From Acanthochromis polyacanthus (lineage: Eukaryota; Chordata; Actinopteri; Pomacentridae), in assembly GCF_021347895.1 (NCBI RefSeq), contig NC_067125.1:24531621-24595620 (forward strand): a stretch of 64,000 nucleotides of DNA. The letters are read 5' to 3'. This document shows, piece by piece, positions 52,905 to 64,000 of the stretch. Position numbers and translations under genes: made by a program. Below the pieces are notes generated by a model, which did no database searches, was not told the origin of the DNA, and worked only from the letters and a program-made list of their open reading frames with translations. Every line of letters starts with the position of its first letter. Position 1 is the first letter of the stretch.

Positions 52905-53930
52905 TAGATCTGGAGGACAAATAAACCCTTTCAGTTCAGTATGTAGTTATGCAATGTTAAAAATGAAAGGAGTTTCAGGGGAATCTCAGTGAATGGAAAT
53001 ATGAGATGAACTCGTGATGTCTGGCAGAGTGCATGACTGTATTTGGTTATAGCCTCTCACCACGCGATGCGACACTCATCAGGCCTAACATGGTAGTAAA
53101 AGAGTGCTAGGAAAGGGCAGAGGCAGCCATTCAAATGAGCTGCATTTCCTAATACATCATCCCAAATAAGGCAGCAACAATAACAACAGCGAGCCGGTTC
53201 TACCTGTTTCAACACATCGTCAGACCTGTGAAACCTGAGCGTGTGTCTTCGTGGAAAAAAAAAAAAAAAAAAAAACAAGTCTTATTTTGACAACCTCAGT
53301 GATTGTAAAAGCAAAACAGGAGCTAATTCATGAGGACGCTGCGGCGCACCAAACATTTAGATTGACGTCAAAGTACGCTGAAAGTTCACAGGTTAAGCGT
53401 AGTATTGGTTTCACTATGTGTAATACACTGGTGGAAGTGGGTTTTTAGCTTTAAAAGACAGAATAAATATGATACGAGCAGGCAGGAAATGGTAAGAGAG
53501 GGTGGAAGTTTGCAGAGACTTCATAAAATCCTGCAAAAATTTATATTTTTTGGAAACGCCTCACAATCTGGATGATTTATCACATTTCAAAATGGGGATC
53601 GGTCTGATTTTGTGGTCAGATTTGAAGGAATTAATCTGTGATGTGTTCCTGAACTGTTCTTGTATTCATTTTAGTATCACTTGTTGTGCAAAACTAAGAA
53701 TATTAATGAGTCACATCCTCTGCAAGGAGACTTTAATGTTGAGGCGTTTCACTATAACAAGCCCGTGTTTGACCTTTCAGTTTAAAAGTACAACCACCAA
53801 GAGTTAAGTAATGGAAAAGGAAGCTTTGTTTTTGTGGTGGGGAAGTACGGGCACAGAAAAGACAAACACAAGGTCACATCAGTTCAGCATTAGTTTGCAC
53901 CAGTATTTCAAATTGTAAAGATACTGTATT
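52905..53930. other. Gene-free stretch
   Basis: A poly-A run lies near 53255-53275 and short open frames of no known family are present. I see no gene, RNA or clear transposon. Confidence 0.35.
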
Positions 53931-53939
53931 AATCCGCCA

Positions 53940-55135
53940 GAAAACGCAGAGTAGTTGCGTGACGATCGGCATTGGTTTATCTGTTAGCTGAATTACTCAA
54001 AAGCAGATGAAATTTTCAGGGAAGGTCAGAAATGACACAAAGACCACTTGATTTGATTTTGGCAGTTTCTGTGAGTCATTCCTGTCTGACTATCTATCTA
54101 TGTGATGATCGTGATGAAGAAAACATTCGGATACCAAAATTAATATCCGGATCCAGCCCTAGAAATCTCCAAATGTTCTGGGTCGACTTACCTTCACAGG
54201 CTCATGCTCTGCGTTGGTAAGCCCACCGTATGCCGGAATACCAATAAACACCCCACTACAGCAAACTTTGCAGAACCAAGAGTGAAATTTCCTCAACAAT
54301 CGGCATACATTGGTTTGTCTGTCTGTCTGTTAGCAACATTACTCAAAAATGGACTGACGGGTTTGGATGACTAAGGTGACTGCTAATACAATTCTATAAT
54401 TTCATTTAGCTTTTATCCAAAGTGACGTACATCTGAGATAGATTCACTGTCATGATCTCTGACCTGGATTTTTCCACTGATACATAAACATTCATGGAAA
54501 CTGAAAGGAATGTCTGCTAGAAACTAAGAACAACACATGAAATGTCCTTTTAGCAGTATAATTACAAACCGAAACTGATTTCTGTGAGTTATTCCTGGCT
54601 TTGATCTTTGACCTTTAAGTTAGAGGACAGCTTCACTATTGATATGTGACGATCAGCCTACGTCTGCCTGTGTGCCAGCCAGCCATGACAACAAGTGAAC
54701 ACTACATCAGCTGTCTGCTGATGATCACGTGATCGTAATCCTACTACAAATCCACCACTGAGTCCTGATAGACTCATCTGTTGGAAATGATACAAAGAAC
54801 AATTGATTATATTGTGGGGGTGTTTCAGAGTCCCATCAATTCCCTCTGCCCACTACATGTTTGGGTCACGTGATTCAGTATCCGTACACATGCATAACAC
54901 ACACTTGTGCTCAGCCCAAGGTCATTTTGTTTGTGGGTACATCTGTATTAGTTGGACACATTCTATGGTGCTGTGATTTTTGATCATCAATAACTAATAA
55001 ATTATAAAATGCTGCATTTCTCAAAAGAAAATCCGCATTTTTGACAATGCCATTTGGGGGAATGAACAGCCTTGGAGGAGTACTGTGCTCTCTGAGTGCT
55101 TTTCCTTTTTGAATCTGTGTTGAATCTACACTGTA
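53940..55135 (+). repeat. Dispersed repeat family D, clustered copies
   Basis: At least three fragments of the family lie in line: 53940-54075 (ATGAAATTTTCAGGGAAGGT), 54296-54372 (GTCTGTCTGTTAGCAACATT) and 54625-55135 (GTGAACACTACATCAGCTGT through GGAGGAGTACTGTGCTCTCT). The blocks keep the family order. Between them lie sequences also found inverted at 60720-60900. A further degraded piece with the GCATAACTCAG...GGTCATTTT block extends to about 55510. Confidence 0.55.
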
Positions 55136-55760
55136 GTAACCTGTCGCCTCAACATAAACCTCTGCTGAAACATGTTTTTATTTTCAGAACTCTACTTGCC
55201 TGTGCAAATCGATTTTGACGTCTTTTCTCTCGTTTCGTTAGTGAAATCATTCCATCTGAAATCATCACATTTTTAGAGGAATTTCTGCTCAAAATTTCAT
55301 CTTCGGTTCACCTTAATTTTACGTACACATGCATAACTCAGCTCAGCTCTCGGTCATTTTGATTACTGGGACATCTATATTAAATGGACACATTCTATGT
55401 TGTCGTGATTTTTGCCATAGATTTTTCAAGATTTCAACCGTTGGAAATGATAGAATGACTGAGCAGCCTTGGAGGAGGACTGCTCTTTCTGAGTGCTTTT
55501 CTTGCTTTGCCATTTTATATATTTCTGAATGTCTGTTTTGCTCCTCCTGCTACATCTTTAATCTCTCTGGCAGTTCTACATCGTCACTATTTAATAAAGG
55601 TTTTGAATTTTAGACAAATAATAAAACTACACTTGTATTTGGAGTCAAGATTTACTAAACAAAATGACTCTGATCTCCCAATAAGCAGGCTGTTTACACA
55701 GATTATTATGGGCTGTTATCTGTCTTTTTAGCTGCAATGAATCACCACTCAACCTTGAGA

Positions 55761-55979
55761 TTAAACTGTCAGTTTTTCTGCAATTATGTCGATGATTTCA
55801 GTGATTTTTGAAGCAAAATTGTCAAACATTTCCTGACGGCTGACGCTTTCCTTCATCACATCTGACAGCAAATTGAATATTTCAAGGTGTTTCAGGACAT
55901 TTAAAAAGTACTTTTCACTATTTTCTGACATTTCTGAGCCAAAACGACTGAGGAAAGCGGTCAGAGGATTACCTGACAT
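55761..55979 (-). CDS. Unidentified small ORF, 72 aa
   Basis: ATG at 55979-55977, with A at -3, opens MSGNPLTAFLSRFGSEMSEN. The frame runs to TAA at 55763-55761. The protein is predicted to be helical and charged (YFLNVLKHLEIFNLLSDVMK, then EMFDNFASKITEIIDIIAEK). CCAAT/ATTGG boxes lie 130-170 bases upstream, and an ATTAAA lies about 165 bases downstream (55595-55590). I do not recognise it. It may be a small gene, a single exon, a transposon fragment or chance. Confidence 0.3.
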   Translation of the reverse strand: MSGNPLTAFLSRFGSEMSENSEKYFLNVLKHLEIFNLLSDVMKESVSRQEMFDNFASKITEIIDIIAEKLTV

Positions 55980-56408
55980 TGTAAATAACTGTTAGCGATT
56001 TACATGATCCACAATAGACCTGCTGGCCTGCCCACACACTCACTGTCTGTTACTGAGTCAACAGGCAGCAGGGGAACTAGATATCCTCAGTTAAACCGCT
56101 CCGCATAAGGAGCCAATCACGCGGAGCTGAGAGCAAAACCACAGATCTAATTGGTCACAACAACAGGCACTTGGTTTTTGCTGCTAAGTGGAGGCCGAAG
56201 CTGGGAGAGTGACCACACAGCAGGGGCAGATCTAGAGAAAGATTAACAGAATGGCAAAGGGGTGGAAGATGCAATATAGAGACAAATACTGCTGAAATAA
56301 GTCTGTTAAATGAGTAAATATCATTTATCAGACAGTCCTAAACATGAGTTGTTCTTATTAGCTGTCAATGATATGTCTAGTAGAAAGGGGAAATAGTCGG
56401 GAGGTTAA

Positions 56409-57393
56409 AGCTGCTGTCCGGAGTTTGAATCGCAGCGTCTCCCAAAACGCTGTTGGTCCCACCCTCCCTCTGATTTCGCCCCTTTATTTGTGCACGCGCG
56501 CAGTACATGAGAGAAGTGCCCGGAGTGCTGCAGCATCTTGCCTCTTTTGCTGTTTTCCACTCTTCTGCATTTAGTACATTTAGTAAATAATAAAGGAATT
56601 ACGTTAGAATGCTGTATTGAGTCTAACTTGTCCTAATACCAAAATAACATGAATCTGCTAGGACGAACGAGTAAAGTTTCAATATGTGATTACACTTGTG
56701 TATCCCTCTCGATGACGTTGTTTATCAAACTTAGTGCATTTACGCGTGTATATGTGTTAGATTGTTTATTTATTTCTATCTAGAGTTCAGAATTGCATGA
56801 CTCCTCTGACGAAGAGTATGTCCCAGACGCCCCAACATCTTCCTCCAGAGGTCGGGCATCTAAACGAAGCCGTCAGGCGGGCTATGGAGGCCGTGGTCGG
56901 GGAGCGAGGCGAGCACCCCGACCACGGCATCTAAACGAAGCCCACAGGCGGGCTATGGAGGCCGTGGTCGTGGAGCGACGCGAGCACCCCGAGCCAAAAA
57001 ACGTCCTGCAGTCTCTTGGCCTGACAAGCCGTGGGATTGGTAACTTTTCTGGAAGTTGCTGAGCCCTGATGATCTCTCCTCCACAAGCAAAACAAATGTG
57101 CGCGCGGTTGCGTAGTGCGTAGCTCGCCCACCTCTGCATGGGCTTGCTTGCTGTGCGCGTAACCGTTGATTGACAGCATGACAAAGCTGAAGCTCGAACT
57201 TGATTGGTTGGCAGCGACCGGCGCTTTTTGGAATAACATGGGGGTCTATGAGAGGAAGGCGGAGCTCAGGAATAAATTTTCATATCGCGTTATACTAACT
57301 TTATATTATAGTATCGAACTCGACTAACACATTTAAGCTTTGTTAAAAAATGATACATAAATTGAAAACAAACGGAAACTCCGGACAGCAGCT
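56409..57393 (+). mobile_element. TTAA-flanked element B (985 bp), sister of element A
   Basis: TTAA sites at 56405-56408 and 57394-57397 flank the same 18-bp ends (AGCTGCTGTCCGGAGTTT). Orientation is opposite to element A. The exon-like segment reads HDSSDEEYVPDAPTSSSRGR in frame, then a tandem duplication near 56857-56990 adds about 71 bp and shifts the frame. The two elements are otherwise highly similar. Confidence 0.75.
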
Positions 57394-57409
57394 TTAAGGC
57401 TAAAAAGTA

Positions 57410-58610
57410 AACCTTTGACTTCAAGTCATGATGCAAAGATCCCCTTTGCGTACCTTAAGGTCATACAAATAAATTTATCCTAAGACACAAGTGAGATCAC
57501 ACTTTGTATCGGACATAAACACATTTTTTCAACAATGGCCGCCAATGCACCAAAAACACTCCAGAGCCCATATCTTTGCTTCTGTTGTACTTATAATGAC
57601 AAACTTGGTGTCAAAGTGTACATTTTTGGGGTCAAGGAATCCAGTAAAATAGGTTTCAATTTAAAAAAAAAAACATGACAATTAAGCTTCAGCATGTCAA
57701 ATAGGACATAAAGTATGATGGAATCAGCTGAATTTTTTGTCGTGTTCATTTGCCACATTTACATGAAACCTTTAATTCCTCTTTAATTCGGAATTAAAGT
57801 TAATTCCGCCTTAAAAATCTCCTTGTTAACAGTTAATGCCAAATTAAAAAGTGATTTCCAAATAAACTTAATTCCGAATAAACTGCCTGGTTTATTCTGA
57901 TGTTAATTCCGAATAAACTAATTCCTGTGTACGTTCTATTCATGTATACAGTCAATTCCGTTTTAGTTAATTCCGGTCATTCTGCACATGCTTGGCTCAC
58001 CTAGCGATGTACACGTTCTGCGTAGTAAGTAGTACGTTGTTGTCGAGTTGCTGTTTCAAAACGACAATAAAAAGCAAAGCGAAAAGCGTGCTTATTAGTT
58101 GTTCCTCCATGTTGTTGGGGAAAAGAAATGCTGCGGCAAATGGAGTTTGTTTCCTTCTGATAAACAGGGATGCGTCACATCCACTCCCTATCCAATCAGA
58201 ATCCTTTCCAACACCCAAGCATTACAGCGGAATTAAGGAAAGGGAATAAACGTGTGTTCCATGAAAACCTTAATTAGGAATTAATATTTCCACGTAAACG
58301 CGAAGCACAAAACTTTAATTTCGAATGAATTAATTCCGAATTAAAAAACTTCATGTAGCGTGGCCTTTATATTCTTCAGATGATGTACCTTTATTGGTAC
58401 CTGGCATTGAAATGAACAAGAAATTGAAGAAAACAAGGGTGGTCTAATAATTGTTTTCTATTACTGTAGTTATGAACTTGTGGATTCACTACTCAGTTTC
58501 TTTGCAAAGTAGGGAGGTTAAGTGACTTTTGACTTCAAGTCATGATGCAAAGGTCTCTTTCTGTATGAAAGCACCTTAGGGCCATAGAAATAGTTTTCGC
58601 TGTTTCCCTC
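57410..58610. repeat. Repeat-derived stretch with nested palindromic element
   Basis: Two related blocks, TTTGACTTCAAGTCATGATG at 57415 and again at 58530, flank a palindromic element. A piece near 58400-58450 (AAGAAATTGAAGAAAACAAG) matches the end of the Tc1-like relic at 59457. No gene is visible. Confidence 0.45.
57752..58364. mobile_element. Palindromic DNA element with TTAATTCCGAATTAA motifs
   Basis: The ends pair as GCCACATTTACATGAA and GCCACGCTACATGAAG. Inside lie many TTAATTCCGAATTAA-type palindromes on both flanks. The centre (58000-58220) has an unrelated open frame of no known family. This is a non-autonomous DNA transposon of unassigned class. Confidence 0.5.
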
Positions 58611-58614
58611 AGCG

Positions 58615-59040
58615 ATCATGTCATTAGCCTGTTCCTTTCAGGCTCCAAGCCTCGCTCCGGTCCGTTCAGACTCACTTTTCTCTGCTTCTTTCTTTAAATC
58701 TCCCTTTCTTAATCTCCTTTTCTAATCCCAGGAAAAGAGCAGTGGCACCCTGCGCTGCCTAATCGCCCCTCTGGTTTCATTTCAGAGTTTGTTTTGGTCC
58801 TCAAACGGCCACAAACACGACACTCCAAACTCCACTCTGCCACTTCAAATGCAGTTATGGGTATTATTTTGAGCTTCTCACTCTCTACCCTTTTGACTCC
58901 ATTCTCAGCCGCTTTATATTGGACTCACAGTGAACCTGATGATGTGAGAACAAACCCAGCAATGTTTTAATTAAATTTAAAAAAAAGAGTCGTGCAGCAG
59001 CATCCGAGCACAAGTAAAAGTAAAGGAGCAAAAATATGCA
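58615..59040. other. Gene-free stretch
   Basis: A CT-rich patch lies near 58670-58730. I see nothing else in this stretch. Confidence 0.35.
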
Positions 59041-59144
59041 AAGACTATAAAAGCAATTAGAGTGCAGTACTCCTCCAAGGCCGCTCATTCCCCTAAATGG
59101 CATTGTCAGACATGCAGCTTCTTTTATTTTTAAAATTACTCTGC

Positions 59145-59456
59145 CAAGGAACGCAGCAAAGTTATGTGATGGTCAGCATTGGTCTGTCTGTCTGCTAGCA
59201 ACATTACTCAGAAACAGACCAACGGATTCGGATGAAATTTTCAGGAAGGTCAGAAATGACACAAGGACTAAGTTTTTAGATTTTGGCAGTGATGCAGCTT
59301 ATAGTCTGGATCCACGGATTTGCTAAAGATTTCTGTATCATTGCAAGATAGTAGCACGGCGTTACTGTAACCATGACAAGTGAACACTGCGTCAGCTGCC
59401 TGCTGATGATCACATGATTACTATCTTTCTACAAATTGACCGTTGCGTCATGCATA
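59145..59456 (+). repeat. Dispersed repeat family D, further copy
   Basis: It contains GTCTGTCTGTCTGCTAGCAA, GATGAAATTTTCAGGAAGGT and GTGAACACTGCGTCAGCTGC in family order. It is cut off by the Tc1-like element that begins at 59457. A minus-strand fragment of the family's right end lies at about 59045-59105. Confidence 0.55.
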
Positions 59457-60717
59457 CAGTCATGGGAAATATTATTAGACCACCCTTGTTTTTCTTCAAT
59501 TTCTTGTTCATTTTAATGCCTGGTAGGACTAAGGTATATTTGTTTGGACAAATATAATGATAACAACAAAAATAGCTCATAAGAGTTTAATTTAAGAGCT
59601 GATATCTAGCCATTTTCCATGGTTTTCTTGATAATAACCAAAATCACTTCAGTTCTTCCATCAGTAGCTATTAGGGGTGTAACGAAATGGTCAACTCACA
59701 AAACGATACAAAATACAAAGCAGGGCTCATGATACGAAATACTCACAATATGAAATAAAGATTACAGAAAATCCCCAACACTAGGAAGTTATGCAAAAAT
59801 CTCATTTTCTTTATTTTCTTCCTTATGCAGACATGCAAAAAATAATGCTGCATCAGTACAAAATAAATAACCGATTTATTTGACGAAGGAGCGTCAGCTA
59901 ATTCCTCAACCTCGTCTTCCTCCATTTTGAAGCGAGTGTTTTGCTACAGTAGGCGAGGAGGGTCAAAAATCATCAGTTTCAGTGGTGCGTGGCACCCCTT
60001 CGCGTTTTTTTTTTTATTTCGTGCTTTTATTTCATGCGTCTTTGAATTTTATTTCGTCATTTTTTATTTCGCCCCTAGTAGCTGTGTAATTGTACTGCTA
60101 AAAAACACTTTTAGGATTCCATGTTTTCTTTTCTGTCTGTTTTAGTCCCATGATCCACACAAGAGTTAGTACTGATTCATAACCATTGTTTTTGCTTTGC
60201 TTTTGGGCTTGTGGTTCTCCATTTTGCATTTGGTGATTATCCACAGGTTTTCAGTTGGATTTAGATCTGGTGATTGAGCAGCCAAGGCATGGTTCCAATG
60301 TTCTGATTCTCCATCCAGGCTTTAACTGACCTTGTCTTGTTGGAAAATCCAGTCATTGAAAGCAGGAAAGAGTTTTCCACCTGATGGAAGAAGACTGTTT
60401 TCAAGAGTAGTGCTGTACATGACCTGGTTCATTGACCCTGTTCCACCCAGACTGAAACTACCCCAGATGGTCACTGATCCACCCCCATGTTTTACTGTAG
60501 GGACAGACAGTCTGGTTTGTAGCTTCTCCAGGCTTCCTCCTAACCAGTAAGTTGGCTGGAGTAGACATCAATTGAAAACTGGATTCATCCCTGAAGAGAA
60601 CCTTAACCCAATCATCAACAGTCCAATCCTTGTGATCCCAGCAAAGAGTAACTGGACTTTCCTCTGCCTTCTATTGAAAAGGAAACGAGGGTGGTCTAAT
60701 CATTTTTTCCAGGACTG
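59457..60717 (-). pseudogene. Decayed Tc1-like transposon with hAT-like insert
   Basis: TA pairs (59455-59456 and 60718-60719) flank ends that pair as CAGTCATGGGAAATATTATT and CAGTCCTGGAAAAAATGATT. Minus-strand sequence at 60230-60660 is that of a decayed Tc1 transposase, including a GGGSVTIWG-like and an FQLMSTPAN-like remnant. No open frame survives. Confidence 0.6.
59672..60077. mobile_element. hAT-like insertion with 8-bp target duplication
   Basis: The ends read TAGGGGTGTAACG and, on the other side, CGCCCCTA. They are flanked by GTAGCTAT (59664-59671) and GTAGCTGT (60078-60085), an 8-bp direct repeat with one mismatch. An 8-bp duplication with AGGGG-type ends suits the hAT superfamily. 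The insert lies inside the Tc1-like relic. Confidence 0.55.
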
Positions 60718-60719
60718 TA

Positions 60720-61780
60720 TAAATAGTGAAGCTGTCCTTTAACTTAGAGGTCAAAGATCAAAGCCAGTCAGACAGGAATGACTCCCAGAAATCAGTTTTG
60801 GTTTGTAATTATACTGTTAAACGGACATTTCATCTGTTAGTTTCTAAGCAGACATTCCTTTCAGTTTCCATGAATGTTTATGAGTCAGTGGGTCAGTAAA
60901 CGTGACAGTGGATCTCAGGACACTTTGACAGATTCCTGCTGCTGTTATCAAGAAATAACTGAAATGAAGCCGTATCCGCTGTTCGAGGTTATTCGAGGTC
61001 TCTTCTACAGCATCAAAACATGCGCTCATGTTTGTATTTTGCTGCGTGTCGTGTCCCAGATTGTCGTGTTGATAATCGCTGTAAACACTTGTGTGTCTGA
61101 GCAGCCAGCGAGGGTCTCGACCTCAGGCCTGCTAATCCCAGCTCCTCTCCAGATGTAGCTGCGACCACGGTGGCCTCGTGTCACGCATGTCCACAGGGTC
61201 CGGAGGCACCAACATCTGTAAACATCTGCTCAGCCACAATCCAATAAACTGCTGCTGTCCTCCCACAGCGGTGTTATCCCAACACGAGACGCCAAAAAAT
61301 CACCCCCAAAAAACAGGAAAAACAAGCTTTGTGCCTTTTAAACATCAGCTCAAATGTCATATAATTCTACTTTTAAATTATTTCTTTACACAGTAGTTCA
61401 AACATAAATAAAACACAGGTAACATCACCTCTGAGTCCTCTATTAGCCTCATTTAGAGCCTCTTTTTGAGGATGATTGTCAGGATTACAGCATCCAGGTG
61501 CTTTTCTTCAACCCGACTGCACTTTGCAGAGCTTTTAATTCTGCGGTTTTCAGAAATTTTGGCTTTTTCTCCTGATAAGTACAGCTCTCGTGGCTCCTCG
61601 TTGATCGATTTCTCAAACAAAAGTGCTCCGAAACAGTGTTTTTCTGTTAGATAAGTGCTCTGAAAACTGTAGGAAAACTTCAAATACTAAAGTTTGAGCA
61701 AAAATACACAAAGCAGTTACTTGGAAACAGACAAATCCTGAACTTTGGGAGCAGATAATGAAACCTTCATCACATGAACC
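60720..61780. other. Gene-free stretch
   Basis: The stretch 60726-60900 is an inverted relative of about 54430-54650. The rest, including open frames at 60874 and 61453, shows no recognisable family. Confidence 0.35.
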
Positions 61781-61815
61781 CTCCTGTTATGTTACAGGTC
61801 AGATTGACCCATTTT
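61777..61815. repeat. Isolated end of the CCCTCCTGT MITE family
   Basis: AACCCTCCTGTTATGTTACA followed by GGTCAGATTGACCCATTTTG resembles the end of the TTAA-type MITEs in zc3h4. No second end was found. Confidence 0.35.
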
Positions 61816-62084
61816 GAAGTAAAAAATAGTAATAATAATTAATTGTCTGTATTTTTCTGGATGAAACTTCTTCTGATTGGCTTAATAAATGTAAACAACA
61901 TAAAAAATCAAAATGGTTAACTTCACATATTCACCTTGAGGAGAAGAAGTGTTCAGTTATCGACTCCTTAAAACGAAAAAAAAATTCAAAATGTGTAAAA
62001 ATAGTAATTTAAAAAATCAATGTCATTTAAAACTGTTGTGTTTTATATGTAGGTATTTTCTGTTTTCATTCAAAGAAAAGTTTT

Positions 62085-63215
62085 AACTAAAATACTAGAT
62101 TGTTCTTTTGTCATTTTGTGTCTTATTTTTGTAATATTTTGTCGTTTTTGCTGTTCTACGTCTTTTTTTGTCTGTCTTTTGTCGTTTTGTTTCTGGTTTT
62201 TGTCTCGCTTGTGTTTTTTGTCTTATTTTTGTCATTTGGTGTTTTGCTTTATTTTTTATTTGTAACTTTTTTGGATAAATTTTTTCTTTCTGTGTCTCAT
62301 TTTTGTAATATTTTGTCTTGTTTTTGTTGTCTTTTTTGTCTCATTTGTGTTATCTTATTTTTATAAGTCTGCATTTTGCTTTATTTGTTGCTATGTGAAT
62401 CGTTTTTGGTGTTTTGTATAATTTTTTGACCTGTTTTCGTCATTTGTCCATTATGTGTCACTTCGTAATTTTTTTGTCAAATTTTTTCTCTTTTATGTTT
62501 TGTTTCATGTTGTTTGTCTGATTTTTATAATATTTTGTCTCGTTTTCGCTGGGGGTTGTTTGCCTCGCTTGTGCTTTTTGGCCTATTTTTGTCATTTTGT
62601 GTTTTTCTTTATTCGTTGTTTTGTGTATCGTTTTTGTCATTTTGCGTAATTTTTTGTCCCGTTTTTGTCGGTTGTCCATTTTATTGTTGCTTTGTAAAAA
62701 TTTTTTCATATTTTTGTTTTGTCGTGTGTCTTTGTCTCATTTTTGCCATTTTCTGTCTCGTTTTTGAAATATTTTGTCTTATTGTCACTTTGTTTTGCTT
62801 TATTTGTTGCTTTGTGTATCGTTTACATTGTTTTGTGTCATTTTTTAATTTTTTTCTTTTTTTATCTGACTTTTGTTGTTTTGATCATACAGTAAAATAC
62901 TGTATTGTTCAGTTCCAGATAGCTATGACTAAATGTGTTCTTTTGTATAGAAACTGTGATCTGGAAGTTGTAATGTGTAAATGATAAACTGAGGCATCAT
63001 GTTCCTGAAGTTTCACTTATTTTTCTAAAGAAATATCATAATGTTTTATAAAAAAGATATTTCATTTAGTGTGAACATTTTCAAAATGTACTTTTTTGCA
63101 CTAAAACTCAGAAAAACATTTGGAGTTGTGGTTATTTATAGGTTATTATGCTGTGATTTTACTGATCACTGGAGATCAAATTTGGTCTCTGAACTAAAAT
63201 CAGTTTGACCCCTGA
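62085..63215. repeat. TTTTGTC-rich interspersed element, copy 2
   Basis: The core of TTTTGTC-type units (62100-62870) is followed by GATCATACAGTAAAATACTG, the GTGGTTATTTATAGGTTATT tail and the closing CTGAACTAAAATCAGTTTGA. This matches the element at 51735-52900 in order and flanks. Confidence 0.5.
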
Positions 63216-63289
63216 TATAGCAGGTATAAAGGTGTAGATATTCCTGATTCTGTAAATGTAAATGATGTACATAAATCATACACCAAACA

Positions 63290-64000
63290 GGAGGATATAT
63301 TCATCCTTATCTTTATTGTATAAAAAAAGAAAAAAGTACAAAATTCTTGTAGAAATTTTACAATAGAAAAAAGTTGAAAAACGGCCAAAATATACACTGC
63401 ATGTGACTGACACCGAGGCGAGCGCTGAACCAGGACCTCCGACGAGGAGAAGCAACCGACCGCCAGCGCTGAGGCTAAAAGCTCTGCTAGATACTACGAA
63501 CACACGAGTCTGCCATGCTAGCGCTGTTTGTTCAGCTTCGTTATGACTTTATACATCCAAAAACAAGGCCCTGGGCTGAAAAAAAGAACCAAAAACAGCG
63601 TTGCTGAGGCTGAGTGAGATCATGTAAACGGCAAAAAAACAAAAACCTGAAAGATTTCCTGAAATAAAAGCTGAAAAAGTCCATCAAGCCAAAGTACGTT
63701 ACAGTACATAAATCTCAATTTTAGCACCAGCGGAACCAAAAAGCTTTAGAATTAAATTTACAATTAAAGAAAAATTTCAGTTCAGTCATTTTAAGCTGTC
63801 AATGAACACTTATGGACACCTGGTTTTAGTTTCTTTGTGCTTTAAAAAAAGGGATAATTTTCCTTCTCATTCGATAAACATGTCAAACGGCAACACATCG
63901 CTTTCACTTTCTGCTTCTGTAACACTTAAATCATTAACGGTTTGCTGCTTTATGGCCAAAAAAGGCGGCAAACACTTGAATAGCTTCTAAAAAAAATCGT
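63290..64000 (-). other. Probable 3' UTR of a minus-strand gene beyond the window
   Basis: A minus-strand AATAAA lies at 63312-63317, and the upstream sequence is GC-richer and not repeat-like. No conserved coding frame is visible within the window. In human the gene convergent with SAE1 is BBC3, so that is one possibility from synteny only. Confidence 0.3.
63312..63317 (-). terminator. Minus-strand AATAAA poly(A) signal
   Basis: A canonical hexamer on the minus strand, followed by a short T/A-rich stretch, would end a transcript entering from the right edge of the window. Confidence 0.35.

Overview
The window comes from a vertebrate nuclear genome, almost certainly a teleost fish. The coding sequence is split into many short exons with spliceosomal signals. 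The two recognisable genes are vertebrate orthologues. The non-coding DNA is full of fish-type DNA transposons (Tc1, pogo, TTAA-target and hAT-like elements), a tRNA-derived SINE and long dinucleotide microsatellites. I see no prokaryotic or viral gene. The species cannot be named from the sequence.

Layout. (1) 1-3.7 kb: AT-rich tandem repeats, an unassigned GC-richer patch, and a pogo/Tigger-like relic inserted inside an older dispersed repeat. (2) 3.76-about 22 kb, minus strand: zc3h4, a three-CCCH-finger RNA-binding protein. Its 3' UTR (about 2.1 kb) and thirteen coding exons join in frame for about 1,341 residues. The first coding exon is uncertain. One intron, between fingers 2 and 3, has the terminal dinucleotides and motifs of a minor-spliceosome (U12-type) AT-AC intron. 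(3) About 22-24.8 kb: divergent promoter region with an (AC)n tract. (4) 24.8-50.4 kb, plus strand: sae1, the SUMO E1 subunit, with nine exons giving a complete 348-residue protein. Its introns hold an intact Tc1 element, a SINE, intronic duplications and several decayed Tc1 relics. (5) 50.4-63.2 kb: gene-poor, repeat-dense DNA, with one small unexplained ORF at 55.8-56.0 kb. (6) 63.3-64 kb: probably the 3' UTR of another minus-strand gene whose coding part lies beyond the window.

The two genes lie head to head, as ZC3H4 and SAE1 do in human 19q13.32 (from memory). They act in different processes: ZC3H4 limits unproductive transcription with WDR82, and SAE1/UBA2 activates SUMO. A shared promoter region, not a shared pathway, is the simplest link.

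The most distinctive observations are the AT-AC intron, two nearly identical Tc1 copies carrying different lesions, a set of nested transposon insertions with readable target-site duplications, and paired TTAA-flanked elements that carry an exon-like open frame.
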